A DNA stretch of 64,000 nucleotides from Bacteroides sp. 224 (GTDB lineage: Bacteria > Bacteroidota > Bacteroidia > Bacteroidales > Bacteroidaceae). The notes under the pieces are model-generated. The model saw only the letters and a list, made by a program, of their open reading frames with translations. It was not told the origin of the DNA and made no database searches. Of this stretch, positions 17,539 to 24,709 are shown in pieces. The stretch lies in NCBI RefSeq assembly GCF_010500995.1, contig NZ_QVMK01000001.1, positions 124,001-188,000 of the forward strand. The letters run 5' to 3'. How positions within the stretch are numbered: position 1 is the stretch's first letter; each line of letters begins with the position of its first letter. The translations under genes were made by a program, and so were the position numbers.

Positions 17539-18282
17539 CTACCACGAAGGAACAATGCCGGATCTGGGAAACTCTGGTCGCCGGATTGTTTTTTCTTTTT
17601 TCGTGGAGGGAGTCGAATTGGCAAATACCCGCTCTTCCCCTAATTGCTTAGTACAAAAGCCATTTAGCGAAGAGAATTTAATCCATTCACTGCCTTGATC
17701 CCCTCCTATTTCGATTCGAAAATAAGGATCTCTAAAATCAACAGGTGGATCGTCTTGTGATCTAAATGAAGCCTTGTCTACTCGCTTCTCAAAAGGAAGA
17801 TTCTTGCATTGTTTATAAGTTACAAAAGTATGGGTTTCATTCATCAGCGTTACAAAGCTTAGAATATATTGTCTTACTATATACTCTTCTCCTTGATGAT
17901 GAATCTTATATTCTTTATCAGAATCTGAACCAATCGTCATCATGCAAACGGCAAAGAAAGTAAAGAAAAGTTGTATAAAGCCGACAACTGTAGCAATACT
18001 CCCAAGAATACCCGGAATCTTAAAAACAAGCTTTTTACTTCTTGCCAGCGCATAAGAATATAGACAGAAAAAGAAATAGCCCAATGAAATCCAGAAGTAG
18101 TTAAAGAAATTTCCTACCCAGGAATAGCTGTTGGCACTTGCCCAAAAAGAAATAAAAGGTAACAGAAGAACCCCCAACAACCAATACTTATCCCGACGAA
18201 AAACAATATGCTTAGATAAAAATATGGCTACTAATGGATAAACAATGAAAGTAGCCAAGTATAGTAGAATAAGGGATCTCAT
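17539..18282 (-). CDS. Membrane protein of unknown function
   Basis: 247 residues on the minus strand. Four hydrophobic segments lie in the first 125 residues (about 4-27, 33-50, 57-82 and 92-118). They are followed by a soluble, charged C-terminal half containing EYKIHHQGEEYIVRQYILSF and a polar tail. I do not recognise a family. Its ATG overlaps the stop of the VirE-like gene by four bases, so it is coupled to that replication-like gene. The 3' end stops 19 bases from the convergent PtuB-like fragment. Confidence 0.65.
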   Translation of the reverse strand: MRSLILLYLATFIVYPLVAIFLSKHIVFRRDKYWLLGVLLLPFISFWASANSYSWVGNFFNYFWISLGYFFFCLYSYALARSKKLVFKIPGILGSIATVVGFIQLFFTFFAVCMMTIGSDSDKEYKIHHQGEEYIVRQYILSFVTLMNETHTFVTYKQCKNLPFEKRVDKASFRSQDDPPVDFRDPYFRIEIGGDQGSEWIKFSSLNGFCTKQLGEERVFANSTPSTKKEKTIRRPEFPRSGIVPSW

Positions 18283-20363
18283 AAATGTCCCTCCGCCACC
18301 TTATAAACCGTCCCCCTCGTCACCTTTCTGGACTCAAACACATTCTTTAGCGAACGCCCCAGCGACATAGCCGCCGTTCGACTATACCTGAAACCTGAAC
18401 GTTTGGCACGAATGTGTTCCAACATTTCCGTACAAGTAAGCTCCTTGAAAGGTTCTCCTTCCGCAGGTACATGAAAATACGCGTGCACCATTTCCTCTTC
18501 GGGCAAGATGCGCAGGAATCGCTGATTGCAGGTGGTAATGTAGGCCTCTTCTTCATGGCTGAACCAATACCTTTCACTGTTTCGGATGGCATGTACAGCC
18601 TGCGCATACAATTGTTGATAATCAATTGGTTGACTGTAATCGATAATGCCCTCCACTTCTACGCAAATAAAACGGCGATTGCCGGTAGGATCTGATAATA
18701 AATCGAAGTTATTACTTGTAGCAATAAAGGTGGCATACCGACGAATCGCATCCGTTGTACCGGCATACGGCAAACGAGTCTGTATCACTGCTTTCTGAAG
18801 AATGTGTTTCATAAAGCCCTGATACGAGGGACTGATAGAATCGAATTCATCCATATTGATCAGGGCGAAGCGACCTAATGCCAACTCCACATTGCGGCGA
18901 TTACTGAAATCAATGCTATCTGTATAATAATCGCGCAGTTCGGGAGGGAGCAGGTTCAGGCAGAAGGTAGATTTACCGCATCCCTGATTACCTACCAATA
19001 AAGGCAAAGTGCTGTTGGCATGCCGACGGTCTATCTGTTGCCAATGCGCTACCATAGACAGGAACCAAGTATAAAATAAATCCGGCCAACGGGGATTATT
19101 ACAGGTAATGCAACGAGCCAGGCTCCTGATACGATCTCTTCCGTCCCAATGCGGAAGAGAGAAAAGATAATTTTCAATGGGATCGTATATGGGTATCCTG
19201 TCGGAATACAAGTAACGTTTTACGTCTGCGTCCCAGGCATTAATGCCCTCCGAGGTGGCATTGAGCGAAATGCTATTCATCGCCTGCTTGGTTAGCGGAC
19301 GAAAGTCGAAGTAGAACGATTTCAGTTCCCGGTATTCCACTGTTGCTTTAATGGTATTGTATCGAAATTGATACCGCCTTTGCATAAATTCCTCCAATTG
19401 CGCTACCAGCGTCATGGAAGAGGTTATACAAGGTTTCTTGCCAAACTTCCGGGCAGTAGAATAGGTACTTCGGAAATTGGCACGTATTTGAATCTCGTAA
19501 TTCTTCAGGTCGCGATGCAGGAGTGTCCATTTCACGGCCTCTTCTTCCGGAATCCCGGAGCGGTAACAGTTATCGGCCAAATGGGTGAAGAAAGGTTTCA
19601 ATTCATCTCCTTCCCAGTCGACTCCTCCTATGGCATTAAGCGCATTCACCAGGCAAGTATCAAAGAGGGTGGATATGATCCGGTTGCGCTCATACCCCGG
19701 AATCAGTCTCTGCAATGGATCATTAATGGCTTGCCGAGCCTCCTCAAAAGTAGTTTCCGCGGGCATACGTAGAGGCTGTTCAATTCGGATAGCTGCCGCG
19801 TTAGGATTGTAATATAAATCCGGATCAAGTGATAAGCGACATCCTCTCTCTACGATTGGCTTTTTCAGTTCTATCTCCCGTTTCAATTGGGGTTGATACC
19901 ATTTCACGGCATCCCGGTAGGCCTGTACATGAAACCAATCAATGAGTGGCCGGCTTTGTGGCAGACTCCCGTCGGACAAAGTGAAAGGAACGATAATTTT
20001 TACACTTTTGCCACTTGAGCCGATAAAGGCAGCAAGGGTTTGCGGCAACCCGGATGCTAAATTACGAAGTGTAGCAGCTTCATGGAAGTTGGCCAGTTTA
20101 TTGATTTCCAGCAGAATCAGCCCAGTGTAGGCACTGAGTTCCTGTTTGCTTTCCTTTTTATTGAATACGCCGCCGAATACCAATACCGGCAGTTTTTCCG
20201 CATAATCATTTCGTTTTCCGGAGGAAATGTACGCCAGGTTTTGGCGGAGCGTAGTTACCGGTTTGGATTTTATTTCGCCGCGCATGCCCTCCAAGGCAAC
20301 TTCCAGTTCTATGATACGTTGCGTATGCCCATTCGAAGTCTGCCGATAAGTTGTTATTTTCAT
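18279..20363 (-). CDS. VirE/VapE-type P-loop protein with BT4734-like N-terminal domain
   Basis: 694 residues. The first 200 residues match the BT4734/BF3469-like domain that precedes VirE in Bacteroides (SSGKRNDYAEKLPVLVFGGV, GSSGKSVKIIVPFTL, then FHVQAYRDAVKWY), which resembles a primase-like fold. From about residue 400 comes a VirE/VapE helicase-like domain with Walker A VGNQGCGKST near 457, FALINMDEFDSI as Walker B and TSNNFDLLSDPTGNRRF as the sensor. A DUF3874-like winged tail closes it. It is a superfamily 3-like replication or virulence-associated protein of mobile elements. The HU-like gene upstream overlaps it by four bases, and the two recur together near Bacteroides capsule loci. 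Confidence 0.88.
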   Translation of the reverse strand: MKITTYRQTSNGHTQRIIELEVALEGMRGEIKSKPVTTLRQNLAYISSGKRNDYAEKLPVLVFGGVFNKKESKQELSAYTGLILLEINKLANFHEAATLRNLASGLPQTLAAFIGSSGKSVKIIVPFTLSDGSLPQSRPLIDWFHVQAYRDAVKWYQPQLKREIELKKPIVERGCRLSLDPDLYYNPNAAAIRIEQPLRMPAETTFEEARQAINDPLQRLIPGYERNRIISTLFDTCLVNALNAIGGVDWEGDELKPFFTHLADNCYRSGIPEEEAVKWTLLHRDLKNYEIQIRANFRSTYSTARKFGKKPCITSSMTLVAQLEEFMQRRYQFRYNTIKATVEYRELKSFYFDFRPLTKQAMNSISLNATSEGINAWDADVKRYLYSDRIPIYDPIENYLFSLPHWDGRDRIRSLARCITCNNPRWPDLFYTWFLSMVAHWQQIDRRHANSTLPLLVGNQGCGKSTFCLNLLPPELRDYYTDSIDFSNRRNVELALGRFALINMDEFDSISPSYQGFMKHILQKAVIQTRLPYAGTTDAIRRYATFIATSNNFDLLSDPTGNRRFICVEVEGIIDYSQPIDYQQLYAQAVHAIRNSERYWFSHEEEAYITTCNQRFLRILPEEEMVHAYFHVPAEGEPFKELTCTEMLEHIRAKRSGFRYSRTAAMSLGRSLKNVFESRKVTRGTVYKVAEGHL

Positions 20364-20758
20364 TTGGTCTTGTTTCGGTGTACTAATTTGTATTTGAGTC
20401 TTTCGAGCACGCCACGCAAAACATTGTCTGCTTTAAAGCAAATGCGTTGAGCCTTCATTTTAGCAGGGGTGCATTCTTCGGGGTTATCGACTCCTTCGCT
20501 GCTACCGGAAACGGAGAATAACCCGATGCCTTTAAGCTTTACATTATACCCATTCGAAAGATGGTTTTGCATGGAATCGCTCAATGCGCTGATGGCTGCC
20601 AACACGTCGCCTCGCGTCAGGGAGCAGCGTTCGCATATTTCGGTGGCAAGTTCTTCTTCGGTTACTTGCCCGGATACTACGGGAACTCCGTAATAACGTT
20701 TTTTCTCTTCAAGACCAGATTTATCTACTTTAGAGCGTACTACATATAATTGTTGCAT
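20360..20758 (-). CDS. HU-family DNA-binding protein
   Basis: 132 residues. Residues 1-110 form an HU/IHF-like fold with a divergent start (YVVRSKVDKSGLEEKKRYYG), the core helix TRGDVLAAISALSDSMQNHL and the beta arm GYNVKLKGIGLFSVSGSSEG. The C-terminal tail is basic. Such proteins bind DNA and shape it; in Bacteroides this subfamily sits beside VirE-like genes at polysaccharide loci. It is the first gene of a three-gene minus-strand operon. A second, similar protein is encoded at 50346. Confidence 0.85.
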   Translation of the reverse strand: MQQLYVVRSKVDKSGLEEKKRYYGVPVVSGQVTEEELATEICERCSLTRGDVLAAISALSDSMQNHLSNGYNVKLKGIGLFSVSGSSEGVDNPEECTPAKMKAQRICFKADNVLRGVLERLKYKLVHRNKTK

Positions 20759-20821
20759 GATATAGGCATTTGTTTAAATTAGCTGTTTTGTTCGTTTTTT
20801 ATCCTGTTTTCTCTGGTGTTT

Positions 20822-20907
20822 ATACACCCGGATGTTCTCGCTCTGTACACCCGGGTGTACGGAGTGAATACATCCAGATCTATCGGAGCTGTACATCCGG
20901 GTGTACA
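20822..20907. repeat. Four-copy 23-bp palindrome array in the HU/VirE leader
   Basis: Copies start at 20823, 20846, 20869 and 20892, an exact 23-bp pitch: TACACCCGGATG, TACACCCGGGTG, TACATCCAGATC and TACATCCGGGTG. The second is a perfect 16-base palindrome (GTACACCCGGGTGTAC at 20845-20860), and the fourth is nearly so (20891-20906). The array lies between the minus-strand promoter at 20925 and the HU-like start at 20758, so it is transcribed in the leader. Confidence 0.85.
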
Positions 20908-20924
20908 ATCCTTTATTCTATTAG

Positions 20925-20932
20925 CAAAGATA
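20925..20932 (-). promoter_or_regulatory. Promoter of the HU-like/VirE operon
   Basis: CAAAGATA on the plus strand reads TATCTTTG on the minus strand, a perfect -7 element. It is 167 bases upstream of the HU-like ATG, leaving a leader of about 160 nucleotides that contains the 23-bp array. Confidence 0.6.
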
Positions 20933-21004
20933 AGCAAATAAATAGATAAAACAAAGGAATGAAATAGCTAACTAAAGGATATTCTATGTAATGATATAAA
21001 AAAA

Positions 21005-21108
21005 TATGGGACTTCTATGATACTTTATGGAACTTTTTATGGGAAGGTACCATGTTTTAAGTAACTAATTATCAATTTATTATGATCTTTATGGGACTTA
21101 TGGGACTT
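21005..21108. repeat. TATGGGACTT direct repeats
   Basis: TATGGGACTT occurs exactly at 21005, 21090 and 21099, with TATGGAACTT at 21026. They lie in an AT-rich gap (20933-21152) that otherwise shows no gene. Function unknown. Confidence 0.5.
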
Positions 21109-21152
21109 TTTTGAAGAAAAAACTTTTGGGGAGTAAACTATCATTTTTATTA

Positions 21153-21258
21153 TTTAGCCGCGGATGACACAGATTGCGCGGATTAAAATCACGGATTATT
21201 TTTCATGTATTTCATCCGCGTTTTAGAATCCGCGTAATCTGTGTCATCCGTGGCTAAA
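21153..21258. repeat. Large inverted-repeat element
   Basis: The left arm beginning TTTAGCCGCGGATGACACAG pairs with the right arm ending CTGTGTCATCCGTGGCTAAA, and GCGGATT segments pair further inside. Total 106 bases. The same family of sequence (GGATGACACAGATT / CGCGGATT) recurs at 49721-49832 and, more distantly, at 50209 and 50895. Confidence 0.85.
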
Positions 21259-21262
21259 ACTC

Positions 21263-21520
21263 CTAAAAGTGATAAAAGATCAGATATATTTCATACGGAT
21301 TTTTCATTTTTAACACTCTGGCAAATCCACCTGACACGGTCCATCTTTTCTGAATGAAATCATACTTATATGTTTCTTTCAAATAAGATAGAAATGATTC
21401 CAACAGTTTCGAATTGTCTGGAAGCAAATGGATCTCCTTACAGAGTTCGGCCTCATTTAAAATACAGGTAATGGTAAGTTGCTTTTTATCAAAGCCTACC
21501 TCAATTAGTTTTCTATCCAT
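21263..21520 (-). CDS. Hypothetical 85-residue protein
   Basis: A short minus-strand frame starting MDRKLIEVGFDKKQL and ending YEIYLIFYHF only five bases from the large inverted repeat, which may have replaced its original end. No family recognised and no signal peptide. An upstream open frame ends inside its start codon region (21513-21515), which suggests the two were once coupled genes. Confidence 0.4.
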   Translation of the reverse strand: MDRKLIEVGFDKKQLTITCILNEAELCKEIHLLPDNSKLLESFLSYLKETYKYDFIQKRWTVSGGFARVLKMKNPYEIYLIFYHF

Positions 21521-21655
21521 GGGTTTCTCCAGATATTATTGATAGGTCAACTTCCAGCCCTATTTTTCTTACCGTATACTTTGTTGTGTGTCCTGACGGT
21601 GGATAGTTTACTTTAATGACTTCAAAACAGCTTTCGAAAAGATGCTCCCACTAAC
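21513..21655 (-). pseudogene. C-terminal fragment of an unknown gene
   Basis: On the minus strand an open frame reads WEHLFESCFEVIKVNYPPSG, continues with THTTKY-like residues and IGLEVDLSIISGETHG, and stops at 21513-21515, overlapping the start of the 85-residue gene. It has no start codon (a TAG lies just before it). Protein-like composition and the overlap suggest the tail of a lost gene. The rest of the gap to 21790 shows nothing clear. Confidence 0.3.
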
Positions 21656-21790
21656 ATACCCACTTACTATATACGCCGAAAACTATTTTAGTTAAATACG
21701 TTTTATTTATGAGGTGTTTAGCTTGTTTTTTGGCAAAAAATACTAATCTTTGCAGCGCTGAAATAGTGTCTAATAATTTAGTAGGGATGT

Positions 21791-23161
21791 ATGATAAAGG
21801 AGAACGGTACAAAGCCAGCAAAACCAGGTTTAGGATTTAGGCTCTTTAGTAAATACTTGCGTTTCTTTCACAATAAAATATATTATCGAAAGGTTTATTG
21901 GCTGAATACCGAGAATATTCCGGAAGATAATCCATTGATGATTGTGTCGGATCATCAGAACTGTCTGTCGGATGCTTTGGCACTTTTGATGGCTATTTAT
22001 CCTACCCGAAGGAAAAGACAACACCGCATCCTTACCCGTGCAAGTGTGTTTAAACCTGCTTTTCAAAAAGCATTGCGATGGATAGGGGCGCTGCCTGCTT
22101 TCCGTATGGAGTATGATGGGGTAGAAACCCTTGCCAATAATGCCGGTACTTTTAATGAGGCCGAAGAGGAACTCTTGCAGAATGGTACACTTATCATTTA
22201 CCCCGAGGCCGGGCATCAGGATAAGCGTTGGTTGGGCACTTTCTCTTACGGTTACACCCGTTTGCTGTTTAATGCTGCAGAGAAGAGTAACTTCGAGAAA
22301 GACTTTTTTATTCTTCCTTCATGCAATCACTACTCCGGATATTTGGATATGCAGGAGGATGTACTGATAAAATTTGGTACGCCTATCTCTATTGCTCCTT
22401 TCTACGAACTTTATAAAACAAAACCTCGCACAGCACAGCGGCAGGTAAATGCATTGGTACGCGAACAGATATCCGGAATGATGCTGAATATCACCGATCT
22501 GGACAACTATGAACCCATTGATTATCTGCGTGAAACGTATGGCATTAAGTATGCCGAAACAAAAGGATACAATTCGGATATATTGCCCGAAAAACTATTG
22601 GCAGACCAGCAACTGTTTATCGCACTCGAAACTCTGAAAGGCGAACAACCGGAGCAAATACAGACGCTCTATGAAGACATACGTCGGTTGAAGAAAGAAA
22701 CCGAACAGTTCCGCATAAAAGATTATTGCTTTGAGAATCCACCCAAAGCTTTTAGCTTGTTTGTAAAGGGATTGTTGCTGTTACTGCTATTACCTGTTTT
22801 CTTAGTATCCTGCGTGCCCAATCTTTTTATATTCCTCTCACCACGTATTCTTACCCGGAAGTTGAATGATATTATGTTTTACAGTAGTATAAACTTCGGA
22901 TTCTACATACTCATCTCTATTCCGGTATTCTATAGTTTAACATTTGCATTGATTTGGATATTTGCAAATTCAGTTCTTATTGCATTGGCATATTTGATTT
23001 GTATTCCGTTTTTAGGTATTTTTGCTTGGTATTATCGGAAACATCTGCTGAATTTGTTAGGCGAATGGCGGTTTAACTCCCTGTTTAACAAAGGAAAACT
23101 GAAAGACTTAATAATGCTAAGGAAGCAAATATTCCAATCGTTAGATCGATTATTAAAATAG
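21791..23161 (+). CDS. Glycerol-phosphate acyltransferase-like (PlsC family) membrane enzyme
   Basis: 456 residues. The acyltransferase block has SDHQNCLSDALALLMA (the HQN-x3-D form of the H-x-D catalytic motif seen in Bacteroidetes), then GTLIIYPEAGHQDKRWLGTF, the E-G/A-type substrate motif, then ILPSCNHY. Two or three hydrophobic segments lie near 320-420. It moves an acyl chain from ACP or CoA onto an acceptor at the inner membrane. It opens a tight co-directional cluster with a ketosynthase, ACP, exporter, desaturase-like oxidoreductase and FabG, so it probably attaches the cluster's product to a lipid anchor. This role is inference from aryl-polyene and flexirubin clusters. Confidence 0.85.
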   Translation: MIKENGTKPAKPGLGFRLFSKYLRFFHNKIYYRKVYWLNTENIPEDNPLMIVSDHQNCLSDALALLMAIYPTRRKRQHRILTRASVFKPAFQKALRWIGALPAFRMEYDGVETLANNAGTFNEAEEELLQNGTLIIYPEAGHQDKRWLGTFSYGYTRLLFNAAEKSNFEKDFFILPSCNHYSGYLDMQEDVLIKFGTPISIAPFYELYKTKPRTAQRQVNALVREQISGMMLNITDLDNYEPIDYLRETYGIKYAETKGYNSDILPEKLLADQQLFIALETLKGEQPEQIQTLYEDIRRLKKETEQFRIKDYCFENPPKAFSLFVKGLLLLLLLPVFLVSCVPNLFIFLSPRILTRKLNDIMFYSSINFGFYILISIPVFYSLTFALIWIFANSVLIALAYLICIPFLGIFAWYYRKHLLNLLGEWRFNSLFNKGKLKDLIMLRKQIFQSLDRLLK

Positions 23162-23171
23162 GTTTGTATCA

Positions 23172-24392
23172 ATGAAAAGAAGAGTTGTAATTACAGGAAT
23201 GGGTATTTATTCCTGTTTAGGAAAAAACCTCGAAGAAGTAAAAGACTCCCTTTATCACGGGAGATCGGGTATTATATTAGCCCCCGCTCGTAAAGAACTC
23301 GGATTCCGTTCCGGACTTACCGCGCACCTTGAAGTACCTAACCTGAAAGGCATACTCAGCCGTAATCAACGCGTATATATTCCCGAGCAGGGTAATTACG
23401 CCTATCTTGCCACGGTTGAGGCGCTGAAGAATGCCGGTATCGACCAAGATTACCTGGACAGCAACGAAGTGGGCATACTTTACGGAAACGACAGCTCGGC
23501 CGATGCCGTAATGCGCAGTATCGACACCATGCGCGAGAAGAAAGATACAACCTTAATAGGCTCAGGCGGTATTTTTCAGTCTATGAACTCTACTGTAAGC
23601 ATGAATCTGGCTTGTTTGTTTAAGCTGAAAGGTATTAACCTTACGGTGTCGGGTGCGTGTGCAAGTGGTTCTCATGCCATAGGTTTGGGTAGTTTGCTTA
23701 TTCAATGGGGGCTACAAGATTGCATCGTTTGCGGTGGCGCACAGGAGGTAAATCCTTATTCCATAGGCAGTTTCGATGGTATCAGTGCTTTTTCCATTCG
23801 CGAAGATGAGCCTACCAAAGCTTCCCGTCCTTTCGATCGCGACCGCGACGGACTCGTTCCCGGAGGAGGCGCTGCTACGGTAATTATAGAGAGTTATGAG
23901 TCGGCAGTGAAACGTGGCGCACCCATTCTTGCAGAGGTATGTGGTTATGGCTTTTCTTCGAATGGCGATCATATCTCGGTTCCGAATGTAGATGGTCCGA
24001 GCCGTTCGTTGGAGATAGCTATCAGAGAGGCAGGAATTGATATTCGTCAAATAGGTTATGTAAATGCACATGCTACTTCAACACCGGTGGGCGACAGGAA
24101 TGAGGCCAAAGCCATTGCACATGTATTTGGCGACTATAAGCCCGAGGTAACCTCTACCAAGTCGATGACCGGTCATGAAATGTGGATGGCAGGAGCCAGT
24201 GAGGTTATCTACTCCATGCTGATGATGAAGAATAATTTTATAGCTCCGAATATCAACTTCGAGAATCCGGACGAAGATTCGGCTAAGCTAAATATCCCGG
24301 CAGTGCGTGTAGATAAGCATTTTGACTTATTCCTTTCCAATTCATTTGGGTTTGGGGGAACGAATTCTACGCTTATTATAAAGGATTTATAA
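23172..24392 (+). CDS. Beta-ketoacyl-ACP synthase (FabF-type)
   Basis: 406 residues, a condensing enzyme that extends acyl chains on ACP with malonyl units. The thiolase fold carries the Cys-His-His triad: SGACASGSHAIG (Cys near 164), NAHATSTPVGD and KSMTGHEMWMAGA. The N-terminus RRVVITGMGIYSCLG is standard. It lies 10 bases after the acyltransferase and before a dedicated ACP. In this setting it is more likely a secondary-metabolism ketosynthase than the housekeeping FabF. Confidence 0.93.
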   Translation: MKRRVVITGMGIYSCLGKNLEEVKDSLYHGRSGIILAPARKELGFRSGLTAHLEVPNLKGILSRNQRVYIPEQGNYAYLATVEALKNAGIDQDYLDSNEVGILYGNDSSADAVMRSIDTMREKKDTTLIGSGGIFQSMNSTVSMNLACLFKLKGINLTVSGACASGSHAIGLGSLLIQWGLQDCIVCGGAQEVNPYSIGSFDGISAFSIREDEPTKASRPFDRDRDGLVPGGGAATVIIESYESAVKRGAPILAEVCGYGFSSNGDHISVPNVDGPSRSLEIAIREAGIDIRQIGYVNAHATSTPVGDRNEAKAIAHVFGDYKPEVTSTKSMTGHEMWMAGASEVIYSMLMMKNNFIAPNINFENPDEDSAKLNIPAVRVDKHFDLFLSNSFGFGGTNSTLIIKDL

Positions 24393-24436
24393 AGGGCTTA
24401 TATAACATACTATTATTAATCACAATAACTAAAAAA

Positions 24437-24679
24437 ATGGGAAAACAAGAACTAATTGAAAAAGTAAACGAAGTACTGGCCGAAGAGTTTGAAGTAGAAG
24501 TAACCGATATTATCCCCGAAGGAAATATCAAAGAAACACTGGAACTCGACAGCCTGAGTCTTGTAGACATGGTAGCACTGATAGAAAGCACTTTTGGTGT
24601 AAAAATCAAAAGCAACGAAGTAGGTACCATTCTGACATTCGACTCACTGTACGACTTCATTCACGAAAGATTGAATTAA
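24437..24679 (+). CDS. Acyl carrier protein
   Basis: An 80-residue acidic four-helix ACP. The phosphopantetheine site is the serine in LELDSLSLVDMVALIES (about residue 37). It differs from a typical housekeeping AcpP (GADSLDTVEL) and resembles the ACPs of aryl-polyene/flexirubin clusters. It presumably carries the chain built by the ketosynthase just upstream and reduced by the FabG-like enzyme at 29306. Confidence 0.92.
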   Translation: MGKQELIEKVNEVLAEEFEVEVTDIIPEGNIKETLELDSLSLVDMVALIESTFGVKIKSNEVGTILTFDSLYDFIHERLN

Positions 24680-24709
24680 TCATTATCACCACTGCCGGAA
24701 GGCGCAATT

